Part shown: positions 18,181 through 26,257 of the stretch, piece by piece
Layout: each line of letters starts with the position of its first letter
Position numbering within the stretch: the first letter of the stretch is position 1
DNA from: Corynebacterium gottingense
GTDB taxonomy: Bacteria > Actinomycetota > Actinomycetes > Mycobacteriales > Mycobacteriaceae
Assembly: GCF_003693265.1 (NCBI RefSeq)
Contig: NZ_RDRE01000003.1
Coordinates: 124,001-188,000, forward strand
Length of the DNA: 64,000 bases
Reading direction: 5' to 3'
Translations under genes and position numbers: made by a program
Notes under the pieces: generated by a model
Databases searched by the model: none
What the model saw: the letters and a program-made list of their open reading frames with translations, nothing else
Told to the model about the DNA's origin: nothing

Positions 18181-19668
18181 CTAGCGCACGTCGACGAACT
18201 TCTTCAGCACCCAGCGGCGAATCGAGATCAACCCTACGCCAAGCACAATGGTGATCACCGACAGCGTAATGAAGAACGTCCGCTCGGCGGAGGCATCATC
18301 AGGGTTGTACAGCGAGCCGAGCACGCCAGATAGCGCCGTGCCCATAGACAGCGACATCAACCAGGCAGCAAACAGCCGAGATTTAAACGCCTCAGGTGCT
18401 ACCTTCGTTGCCAGCGAGTTGCCCACAGGAGACAACAGCAGCTCGCCCATCGTGAACATAAAGAGGATAAGCACCAAGACCAGCAGCGGCGTCGACTTCG
18501 GACCACCACCCGCGTACGGCAGGAAGAAGAAGAGCGCGCTACCTGTAACCAAGTTTGCCACACCAAACTTCACCGCAGATGACCACTGGCGCTGCCCCAG
18601 CGCAGTCCACATGGCTGCAAAGATGGGGGAGAAGACCACGATGAAGAAAGGGTTAAACGCCTGTACCTGGGCCGGCGTGAGCTCCCACATCAAGAAATTC
18701 AGGTTAGCGCGCTGATCGGAGTAGACCGCGACCACAGTGAATTGGGATTGAAAGATCGCGAAAAACGCCACAGAACCAAACAGGAGCGGAATGTAGCCGG
18801 TTAGACGCGACTTCTCAGCAGGGGTAACTTCATCAGAGTGGAACATTTCCCACAACAGGTAAATCGTGGCGATAAGAGCGATAGCAAACACGATCCACGA
18901 CAGCGATCCGAGCGGAACAATGCCGGTGACCAGCAGCGCGACTACGACAACAACGACAGCAATTGCACCAATCGCCCACATACCACGCCGCTCGCGCGGC
19001 AGTGGATTTGGAACTTCAGATCCGACAGCGCCGATGGAAGACTTCCGCATAATGATGTACTGCGTCAGTCCCATTGCCATTCCGATCGCGGCAAGCCCAA
19101 AGCCCCAGTGGAAACCGGCCTTGCCCCACACTAGGCCAGTCAACGCCGGGCCAAATAGGGAACCAATATTGACCGACATGTAGAAGATGGAGAAGCCAGC
19201 GTCTCGGCGGGGATCCTCACGCGAGTACAAATCACCGAGCACCACCTGCGAGGACGTTTTGACTCCACCGGAGCCTATACCGATGCACACCAAGCCAGTG
19301 GCAAGGCCTAGACCGCCAGGCACAAGGGCGAGGACGATGTGTCCGACCATCACCAGGATCGCGGAGTAGAACAGTGTGCGCTCCGCGCCAAGCAACCGGT
19401 CACCCACAAACGAGGCGACCAGCGCCATCATGTAGACGAAGCCACCGTAGGCGCCCACGAGGTTAAGCGCCGTGGTCTGGTCAATGCCCAGACCACCTTC
19501 AGTGGTGGAGTAGTACATGTAGAAGGCCAGGAGGGCCTGCATGCCGTAGAAGCTGAAGCGCTCCCACAGCTCAATGCCGAAGAGGTTAGCGAGTCCCCAG
19601 GGCTGACCGAACAATTTACGTTCCTTCGGCACTACACCTGGGTCGCTTGCGAGGGTCTCAGAACTCAT
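18181..19668 (-). CDS. dtpT: Proton-dependent oligopeptide transporter (POT/PTR2)
   Basis: A 495-residue major-facilitator protein with about 12-14 spans that imports di- and tripeptides with protons. The POT signatures are ELWERFSFYGMQALLAFYM near residue 30 (with the E-x2-E-R-like motif ELWERF) and FSIFYMSVNIGSLFGP near residue 155. The ATG at 19668 follows TATTTT (19675-19680 on this strand) by 6 nt, so it is leaderless. It stands between pdxS and dop. Its bases are somewhat less GC-rich in third positions than the neighbours, which with its position suggests acquisition. Confidence 0.93.
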   Translation of the reverse strand: MSSETLASDPGVVPKERKLFGQPWGLANLFGIELWERFSFYGMQALLAFYMYYSTTEGGLGIDQTTALNLVGAYGGFVYMMALVASFVGDRLLGAERTLFYSAILVMVGHIVLALVPGGLGLATGLVCIGIGSGGVKTSSQVVLGDLYSREDPRRDAGFSIFYMSVNIGSLFGPALTGLVWGKAGFHWGFGLAAIGMAMGLTQYIIMRKSSIGAVGSEVPNPLPRERRGMWAIGAIAVVVVVVALLVTGIVPLGSLSWIVFAIALIATIYLLWEMFHSDEVTPAEKSRLTGYIPLLFGSVAFFAIFQSQFTVVAVYSDQRANLNFLMWELTPAQVQAFNPFFIVVFSPIFAAMWTALGQRQWSSAVKFGVANLVTGSALFFFLPYAGGGPKSTPLLVLVLILFMFTMGELLLSPVGNSLATKVAPEAFKSRLFAAWLMSLSMGTALSGVLGSLYNPDDASAERTFFITLSVITIVLGVGLISIRRWVLKKFVDVR

Positions 19669-19735
19669 GTAAATAAAATACGCCAGTATGCATTTTTCAC
19701 ACAAATAGGCATACCAACGAGTACGGTAGTTCAGT

Positions 19736-21247
19736 ATGACACGTTACATGGGGACCGAGACCGAGTACGGGATCACGACCCCGGACGACCCGTCGATAAG
19801 CCCGCTGCTCACCTCGACGCACGCGGTGGTGGCGTATGCCGCAATGAATACGGCCGCCCGCTCCCGCTGGGACTACGAGGAGGAAGCACCGCTCAAAGAC
19901 ACCCGCGGGTTCGATCTGCAGCGCTACCGCACGGTTCCCGTGGTGGACCCGAACGCGATGGGCGTGGCCAACGTGGTGACCACCAACGGCGCGCGCTACT
20001 ACGTCGACCACGGACACCCCGAGTACTCCTCGCCGGAGGTATCCAACGCATGGGACGCAATGATTTACGACGCCGCCGGGGACTACGTCCTCAACAAGGC
20101 CGCGTCGGACATCCGCGAGCTGTGGGAGCAGCAGGTCAGCGTGCTGGACAAGACCGCGCCGTGCCCGCCGCTGAAGTTCTACAAAAACAACGTTGACGGC
20201 AAAGGCCAGTCGTACGGCAGCCACGAGAACTATCAGTACTCCCGCCAGACGGACTTCTCGCGGCTCACCCAGGCGCTCGTCCCGTTCTTTGTCACCCGCC
20301 AGGTCATCATCGGCGCAGGCCGCGTGGGCATTGGTCAGGAGTCAGAGCGCGACGGCTTCCAGATCTCGCAGCGCGCGGACTACTTCGAGCAGGAAGTCTC
20401 GCTGGAAACCACGCTCAACCGCGGGATCGTCAACACGCGCGACGAACCGCACGCACTGGCCACGAAGTTCCGCCGCCTGCACGTCATCGTTGGCGATGCG
20501 AACATGAGCCAGTTCTCCAACTTTCTCAAGTTGGGGATGACCAAGCTCGTGCTCGACTGCATCGAGGCTGACGTCGACTTCAGCGACCTGCGGCTCGCCA
20601 ACGCCGTCGACGAGATCAAGCAGGTCTCCCACGACCCAACGTGCACCCATCGCCTGTTGCTTGTCGACGGACGCCGGCTCACCGCAATCGAGCTCCTCCG
20701 CGAGTACCGCGAGCGTGCCGCAGCGCTCCCGGACCTTGACGAGGTCGATGCAAAGGTCCTGCGCCTGTGGGGCGAGGTGCTCGACGACCTCGAGCGCGAC
20801 CCGCTGTCTACCGCGGACCGCCTCGATTGGACGGCGAAGTGGGCCCTCATCAGCCGGTACCTGGAGCGCGGCGTACCCATCTCGGACCCGAAGCTCAAGC
20901 TGATTGACATCCAATACGCCGACATTGACCCCGCGAAGTCGCTGTACCACGCCCTCGTGTGCAAGGGACAGATGCGCACGCTCGTGGACGAGGAAGCAAT
21001 CCGCCGCGCCGTGACCGTGCCACCGGAGGACTCCCGAGCGTGGTTCCGCGGCAAGGTGAGCGAAAAGTTCGGCGAGGCCATCATCGCGTCGAGTTGGCAG
21101 TCCGTCCTCTTTGCGGTGGGCGACCAGCCGATCCGGTTCCCCATGGACGAGGTCGACGGCTTGACCAGGGCGGAGGTCGGCGAGCTTATCGAGCGCGCCG
21201 AGACCGTCGAATCACTACTGAAAGGATTAGAATCGCACCATGTCTGA
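19736..21247 (+). CDS. dop: Deamidase/depupylase of Pup
   Basis: Converts the C-terminal Gln of Pup to Glu and removes Pup from tagged proteins. The 503-residue protein shows the carboxylate-amine ligase-like N-terminus MGTETEYGI, the nucleotide-binding region with HPEYSSPE, and the characteristic Dop loop rich in hydrophobic and acidic residues after residue 35 (TSTHAVVAYAAMNTAARSR), which PafA lacks. Start ATG 19736; TACGGT (19722-19727) lies 8 nt before it. It overlaps pup by 8 nt, indicating translational coupling. Confidence 0.95.
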   Translation: MTRYMGTETEYGITTPDDPSISPLLTSTHAVVAYAAMNTAARSRWDYEEEAPLKDTRGFDLQRYRTVPVVDPNAMGVANVVTTNGARYYVDHGHPEYSSPEVSNAWDAMIYDAAGDYVLNKAASDIRELWEQQVSVLDKTAPCPPLKFYKNNVDGKGQSYGSHENYQYSRQTDFSRLTQALVPFFVTRQVIIGAGRVGIGQESERDGFQISQRADYFEQEVSLETTLNRGIVNTRDEPHALATKFRRLHVIVGDANMSQFSNFLKLGMTKLVLDCIEADVDFSDLRLANAVDEIKQVSHDPTCTHRLLLVDGRRLTAIELLREYRERAAALPDLDEVDAKVLRLWGEVLDDLERDPLSTADRLDWTAKWALISRYLERGVPISDPKLKLIDIQYADIDPAKSLYHALVCKGQMRTLVDEEAIRRAVTVPPEDSRAWFRGKVSEKFGEAIIASSWQSVLFAVGDQPIRFPMDEVDGLTRAEVGELIERAETVESLLKGLESHHV

Positions 21248-21437
21248 CATGTCTAAGCAGCAGTTTGTGCAAGGTGGCAACCACGGCGACAACAGCGCGG
21301 ACGAGAGCGCCGTTGATGCCGGGCAGGCCCAGCTGAACACCTCTGGCACCGACGACATCCTCGACGAGATTGACGCCCTGCTGGACACCAACGCCGAGGA
21401 ATTCGTGCGCTCGTTCGTGCAGAAGGGCGGGCAGTAA
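21240..21437 (+). CDS. pup: Prokaryotic ubiquitin-like protein Pup
   Basis: A 65-residue disordered tag. It has the helical Mpa-binding segment DDILDEIDALLDTNAEEFV and ends in Gly-Gly-Gln, so it needs Dop to deamidate Gln65 to Glu before PafA can attach it to lysines. It overlaps dop and precedes pafA by 5 bp. No proteasome subunit genes (prcB, prcA) lie between pup and pafA. Confidence 0.97.
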   Translation: MSDMSKQQFVQGGNHGDNSADESAVDAGQAQLNTSGTDDILDEIDALLDTNAEEFVRSFVQKGGQ

Positions 21438-21442
21438 CCCGC

Positions 21443-22834
21443 ATGGCCACCGTCTACCCCCGCCGCATCATGGGCGTGGAGACCGAGTTCGGCGTCACCG
21501 CGTTCGAGCGCGGCAAGGCCGTGCTGACGCCCGAGGAAATCTCCCGCTACCTCTTTCGCCCGGTCGTCGCCGAGCACCGCAGCTCCAACATCTTCACCGA
21601 CAACGCCTCGCGCCTCTACCTCGACGTTGGCTCGCACCCCGAGTACGCCACCGCCGAATGTGACTCGATCACCCAGCTGCTCAACTACGACAAGGCTGGC
21701 GAGGTCATCTTCAGCGACCTCGCCACGCAAGCAGAGCAGGCGCTCGAGCGGGACCGTGTGGGCGGCAAAGTCTTCCTGTTCAAAAACAACGTGGACTCGA
21801 AGGGCAACTCCTACGGCACGCACGAAAACTACCTGATCAGCCGCGAGCTCGCCCTGAAGTCGTTCGGCATGCAACTGCTGCCGTTTCTCATCACCCGCCA
21901 ACTTCTCTGCGGGGCCGGGATGATCAAGAAGGGGCGCTTCGTCCTCTCGCAGCGCGCGGACCAGGTGTGGGAGGGCGTCTCCTCGGCCACCACCCGCACC
22001 CGGCCGATCATCAACACCCGCGACGAACCCCACGGCGATTCCCACCGCTTCCGGCGCATGCACATCATCGTGGGCGACTCGAACATGGCGGAGCCCACGT
22101 TCGCGCTCAAGGTCGGCTCGACACTGTTGGTCATTGAGATGCTCGAGGCTGGTTTCGACCTCCCGGATTTCACGCTCGACAACGCCATCGATCACATCCG
22201 CGACATCGCGGCGGACCCCACGGGCCAGACGCCACTCGCGCTCAAGAGCGGGGGCACAGTCACCGCGCTCGAGGTCCAGCAGGCCACGTTGGATGCCGCA
22301 CGGCGCTGGTTGGAGTCCCGGCCGGACGAGGGCACGCCGAACGAGGAAATGGCACGCGTCATTGACTTGTGGCAGCGCACCCTGGACGCGATTGCGTCGC
22401 AAGACTTCTCCGGCGTGGACCAAGAGATTGACTGGGTAATCAAGCGAAAGTTGTTGCTCCAGGTCAAAGACAAGCTTGGGGCTGAGTGGGACCATCCAAA
22501 GCTCGCGCAGATCGACCTGACCTACCACGACATCAACCGCGAGCGCGGGCTGTTCTACCTCCTGGAGCGCAAGGGCCTCGTGCGCCGGTGGACCACCGAC
22601 GAAGCGATCTCCCACGCCGCGACGGCACCGCCGGAGACGACGCGCGCGTCGTTGCGCGGCCGGTTCCTCAGCGCTGCGCGCTCGGCGGGGATGGACCACA
22701 ATGTGGACTGGGTCCACCTGAAAACCAACCGCCCGGAACCCCGCACCTTGGAGCTGCTCGACCCCTTCGCTACCGAGGACCAGCGTGTCGACGAGTTCAT
22801 CGCACAGATCCGCGCGATGGGCGCCGCCGACTAG
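21443..22834 (+). CDS. pafA: Pup-protein ligase
   Basis: Forms the isopeptide bond between Pup-Glu and substrate lysines using ATP. The 463-residue protein begins RRIMGVETEFGVT, carrying the catalytic acidic residues of the family, and has DVGSHPEYAT and the RSSNIFTDNASRLYLD region typical of PafA. It lacks the long Dop loop. It is transcribed with dop and pup and followed 32 bp later by pafBC. Confidence 0.97.
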   Translation: MATVYPRRIMGVETEFGVTAFERGKAVLTPEEISRYLFRPVVAEHRSSNIFTDNASRLYLDVGSHPEYATAECDSITQLLNYDKAGEVIFSDLATQAEQALERDRVGGKVFLFKNNVDSKGNSYGTHENYLISRELALKSFGMQLLPFLITRQLLCGAGMIKKGRFVLSQRADQVWEGVSSATTRTRPIINTRDEPHGDSHRFRRMHIIVGDSNMAEPTFALKVGSTLLVIEMLEAGFDLPDFTLDNAIDHIRDIAADPTGQTPLALKSGGTVTALEVQQATLDAARRWLESRPDEGTPNEEMARVIDLWQRTLDAIASQDFSGVDQEIDWVIKRKLLLQVKDKLGAEWDHPKLAQIDLTYHDINRERGLFYLLERKGLVRRWTTDEAISHAATAPPETTRASLRGRFLSAARSAGMDHNVDWVHLKTNRPEPRTLELLDPFATEDQRVDEFIAQIRAMGAAD

Positions 22835-22866
22835 CCGGACCGGGGACGAGGGAGAAAGGCAGTTAC

Positions 22867-24822
22867 GTGGCAGAGCTCGAACCGGAAGTCCGGCAGGCGA
22901 ACCTGGCCTTTGCCATGCTGGGGTCCTCGCACGACCGCGAATCGGAGTGGGTTGCCCGCAACGTGGACGGCTACCAAGACCTGGAGACCGAAGCGCTACG
23001 CGTGAAGATCCGGCGCGATGTTGAGGCGCTGCGCCGGGCAGGAGTGCCTATTTCGTATTCCGGCGGGACCCTCACCATGGACCGGGACCGCTACGAGCTG
23101 GAACCCGTTGACCTCACCGAAGAAGAGGCAAGCGCCGTGGGCTTGGCGGTGGATCTCAGCACTGGCGGCTCTCTCGGCGCGTTTGCCCGCTCCGGCTGGA
23201 CCAAGCTCGCGGCATCCGGCGCGACCCGCGTGTTTGACAGCGCGCCGTTGACCTCTGCGGCCGGCGACGCCAACCGAATCGACCCGCAGGCATTCCACAA
23301 CCTCCTCGCCGCGATTGAGCTGCAGAAGCGAGTCTCGTTCGACTTCACCCCAGCCGGCGGAGGGCACCCGCAGCGCCGGACGTTGGACCCGTGGGACATC
23401 GTCTCGCTGAACAACCGCGCCTACCTCGTAGGATGGGACATCGAGCGCGACGCCGACCGCATCTTCCGGCTGGTCCGCGTCGCCAACGTGACCCTCGTGC
23501 GCGAGACCGAGGACTTCCACCAGTCGCCCGAGAACACCGGGGAGCTGGTTCGCGACGTGCTGCGCGGACCGGTCACCGACGCCATCGTCACCGTACGCCG
23601 CGGCACCTGTGAGGAACTCGCCGCCGCCGGCACTCGCGCGCCGGGCGCCCGGGGCGACTCCCGTGCGGACCGCGACGAGATTCGTCTGCACGACGCCGAG
23701 CTCGACTGGGTGGTGCGCACATCGGCGGCCCACGCCGCCGACCTGGTCGCCGTGCAGCCGGAGACGGTCCGCGAACAGGTCATCGCCCTACTCAAACATT
23801 CCGCCACGCCCCACGACGCCCCGCTCCGCAGCGCAACGAGCGACAAGGCCCCGTCGCCGGAGGAATCGGGGAGCAAGCACCCCGCGGGTCACGCAAACTC
23901 CACCGGGTCAACCAGGCTCGTCCGCCTCCTCAACCTCCTGCCGTACATCACGCGGCACCAGGGGAAATCACTCATGGAGATCGCTCGCGACCTCGGGTCC
24001 AGCGTGGACGAGGTCCGCGACGACCTCAACCGGCTCCTGCTTTCCGGGGTCGGGCGCGGCCCGGGCGAGATGTTCGACCTCGAGCACACCTGGCGCGGTG
24101 TGACCGTCCTGGATGACCAGGGTCTCACCGCACCACTCCACCTCAAGCCCACCGAGGCCCACGCGCTGCTGCTCCTGCTCGAATCGCTCGAGACTCTGCC
24201 CGGCCTGGTCAACGTCGACGCCGTGCGCTCCGCCGCGGACAAGATCCGCCGTGTCAACCGGAAGCGCGGGGTAGCGGACGTGGACCAGGTCGGCGGCCTG
24301 GGGTCCGTCGCGCAGGAGATCCGCCAGGCAATCGACGCCGGCAAGCAGCTCGAGCTCCGCTACTATTCCGCTTCCTCGGACCGGGTGACCGAGCGAACCG
24401 TTTCCCCGGTCGGCGTGTTTCAGCGCGATGAGCAGGCGTACCTGCAGGCGCTCGACGGCGACCGCGTCAAGTCCTTCCGGCTCGACCGAATTCGTGAGGT
24501 CAGGCAGGGGGAGGGGGACGCGGAGGCGTCGATAAGCGTCGCGCCCCTTGACCCCGACAACCCTTTCGGACTGGCCGATGCGCCACTCGCGCAACTGCTG
24601 GTGCGCAGCGACGCGACGTGGATGGCCGACTACTGGGAACTGGAGATCGACGAGGTGGGCGGCACCGGAGCGTGGGTGCCTGCGACGTTTCGCTTTGGCA
24701 GTGAGGACTGGCTGGTGAGGTTCTGCCTGGCCCACGCGGACCGACTGCGCCTGGTGGAACCGGAAAGCTTGGTGGACACGGTGCGCGAGCGTTCACTTCG
24801 CGCGCTCGACGCGTTAAGATGA
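22867..24822 (+). CDS. pafBC: Fused PafB-PafC transcriptional regulator
   Basis: A 651-residue protein that joins the two WYL regulators which are separate genes in mycobacteria. Residues about 1-311 are PafB-like: an HTH followed by a WYL domain with RRTLDPWDIVSLNNRAYLVGWD. A disordered Ser/Pro/His linker (about 312-346) leads to the PafC-like half: HTH in KSLMEIARDLGSSVDEVRDD, then a second WYL domain with SPVGVFQRDEQAYLQALD. PafBC activates DNA-damage-response genes in mycobacteria independently of LexA. GTG 22867 is preceded by GGGAGAAAGG. A dispersed-repeat copy sits in the last third (24525-24537), adding AEASIS to a loop. Confidence 0.93.
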   Translation: MAELEPEVRQANLAFAMLGSSHDRESEWVARNVDGYQDLETEALRVKIRRDVEALRRAGVPISYSGGTLTMDRDRYELEPVDLTEEEASAVGLAVDLSTGGSLGAFARSGWTKLAASGATRVFDSAPLTSAAGDANRIDPQAFHNLLAAIELQKRVSFDFTPAGGGHPQRRTLDPWDIVSLNNRAYLVGWDIERDADRIFRLVRVANVTLVRETEDFHQSPENTGELVRDVLRGPVTDAIVTVRRGTCEELAAAGTRAPGARGDSRADRDEIRLHDAELDWVVRTSAAHAADLVAVQPETVREQVIALLKHSATPHDAPLRSATSDKAPSPEESGSKHPAGHANSTGSTRLVRLLNLLPYITRHQGKSLMEIARDLGSSVDEVRDDLNRLLLSGVGRGPGEMFDLEHTWRGVTVLDDQGLTAPLHLKPTEAHALLLLLESLETLPGLVNVDAVRSAADKIRRVNRKRGVADVDQVGGLGSVAQEIRQAIDAGKQLELRYYSASSDRVTERTVSPVGVFQRDEQAYLQALDGDRVKSFRLDRIREVRQGEGDAEASISVAPLDPDNPFGLADAPLAQLLVRSDATWMADYWELEIDEVGGTGAWVPATFRFGSEDWLVRFCLAHADRLRLVEPESLVDTVRERSLRALDALR

Positions 24823-24905
24823 CGCGTTAGATATTCAGAAATTCAAACATTCGATGTCGATGTTTTCGTTGCAGGGCATCGCCGATACCCGTGGAAAGAG
24901 AAACC

Positions 24906-25193
24906 ATGCCAAACATTGGTTGGACCGAGCTCATCATCATCCTGGTCATCGTGTTACTGCTGTTCGGCGCAAACAAGCTGCCGGACCTCGCGCGATCGAT
25001 GGGTCGCTCCGCGCGCATCTTCAAGTCCGAGGTCGATGAGATGAAGCACGACGACGCGGGCGAGGCACCCAAGGCTCAGCCGAACGCGATCGAGTCCGGC
25101 CGCAACGCGGAAACCCAGTCCGTTGCGCAACCGGAGAGCTTCTGGGACAAGCCGGAGCACCAGCGCAACCAGACCCCGCCCGCGCAGCAGTAA
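24906..25193 (+). CDS. tatA: Twin-arginine translocase subunit TatA
   Basis: A 95-residue protein with one N-terminal membrane span (IGWTELIIILVIVLLLFGANKLPDL), an amphipathic helix (ARSMGRSARIFKSEV), and a polar Gln/Pro-rich tail: the TatA layout. It forms the pore for folded proteins together with TatC just downstream. GGAAAGAG precedes the ATG at 24906. The 83 bp upstream is AT-rich for this genome and probably holds the promoter. Confidence 0.95.
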   Translation: MPNIGWTELIIILVIVLLLFGANKLPDLARSMGRSARIFKSEVDEMKHDDAGEAPKAQPNAIESGRNAETQSVAQPESFWDKPEHQRNQTPPAQQ

Positions 25194-25220
25194 CCGCTCG
25201 CGACAGAGAGGGGAAAAGCG

Positions 25221-26252
25221 TTGGCGCTGAAGCTCAAGCGCGCGAGGAAGCCGAAAAACCCGACCGGTGAGATGAGCCTGGTGGAGCACCTCCAGGAGCT
25301 ACGCCGGCGCGTCATGGTGTCCATGGCCGCAATTTTGGTGGGCACCATTGTCGGCTTCATTTGGTATCAGACCGCCCCGCCGGGCATCTTCCCGTTGGGC
25401 GAGATCATCCGCGGCCCCTACTGCAACCTGCCCAGCGAACTGCGCGTAGACCTGGCCGGCGACGGCGAGTGCCGCCTGCTTGCCACCAGCCCGTTCGAGA
25501 TGTTCATGCTGCGCCTGAAGGTCGGCGCCCTCGCCGGCCTCGTCCTGGCCTCCCCGGTGTGGCTGACGCAGATCTGGAACTTCATCACCCCGGGGCTGCA
25601 CAAGAACGAACGCCGCTACACCTTTACCTTTGTCACGCTGGCGGTCGCGCTGTTTGTGGCTGGCGCTGTGCTCGCGTACTTCGTGCTGGACAAGGGCCTG
25701 TACGTGCTCATGTCCATCGGCACCGAAGTGCAGGTCGGCGCGCTCACCGGTGGCAATTACTACAGCTTCCTGCTCGCGTTGATCGTCATCTTTGGCGTGA
25801 GCTTCGAGCTGCCGCTCATCATCGTCATGCTCAACCTCGTCGGCGTGCTGCGCTACGAGCACGTCGCGGGCAAGCGCCGCCTGATCATCGTGCTCATCTT
25901 CATCTTCGCCGCCATCATGACCCCGGGCCAGGATCCGTTCTCCATGGTCGCGCTCGCGCTGTCCATCACCGTGTTAGTGGAGATGGCCTTCCAGTTCTGC
26001 CGCATTCATGACAAGCGCACGAACCAGTCGCGCCCGGAGTGGATGGACCTTGATGACGAGCAAGCGTCCGGCCCCGTCACCTCCTCCGGCTCCATCGGGC
26101 GCGCGCAGCCCGTTGGCGCGACCTCCCGGCCAAGCGCGCCGTCGAGGGTTTCCCCGTCGGCACCGCCGGCGGCACCGAGCGCCCCGCCCGCCCCGGGCAG
26201 CGGTGGCTCACACACCTACGGTCACGGAGATCCGTTCAACGACGTACTGTAA
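25221..26252 (+). CDS. tatC: Twin-arginine translocase subunit TatC
   Basis: A 343-residue membrane protein with six spans. MSLVEHLQELRRRV near residue 15 is the TatC signature that binds the twin-arginine signal, and SPFEMFMLRLKV is the second conserved loop. A Pro/Ala/Ser-rich cytoplasmic tail of about 75 residues follows the last span. The start is TTG 25221 with GAGAGGGG upstream; the alternative in-frame ATGs are inside the signature. Same transcript as tatA, 27 bp away. Confidence 0.95.
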   Translation: MALKLKRARKPKNPTGEMSLVEHLQELRRRVMVSMAAILVGTIVGFIWYQTAPPGIFPLGEIIRGPYCNLPSELRVDLAGDGECRLLATSPFEMFMLRLKVGALAGLVLASPVWLTQIWNFITPGLHKNERRYTFTFVTLAVALFVAGAVLAYFVLDKGLYVLMSIGTEVQVGALTGGNYYSFLLALIVIFGVSFELPLIIVMLNLVGVLRYEHVAGKRRLIIVLIFIFAAIMTPGQDPFSMVALALSITVLVEMAFQFCRIHDKRTNQSRPEWMDLDDEQASGPVTSSGSIGRAQPVGATSRPSAPSRVSPSAPPAAPSAPPAPGSGGSHTYGHGDPFNDVL

Positions 26253-26257
26253 GGGGC

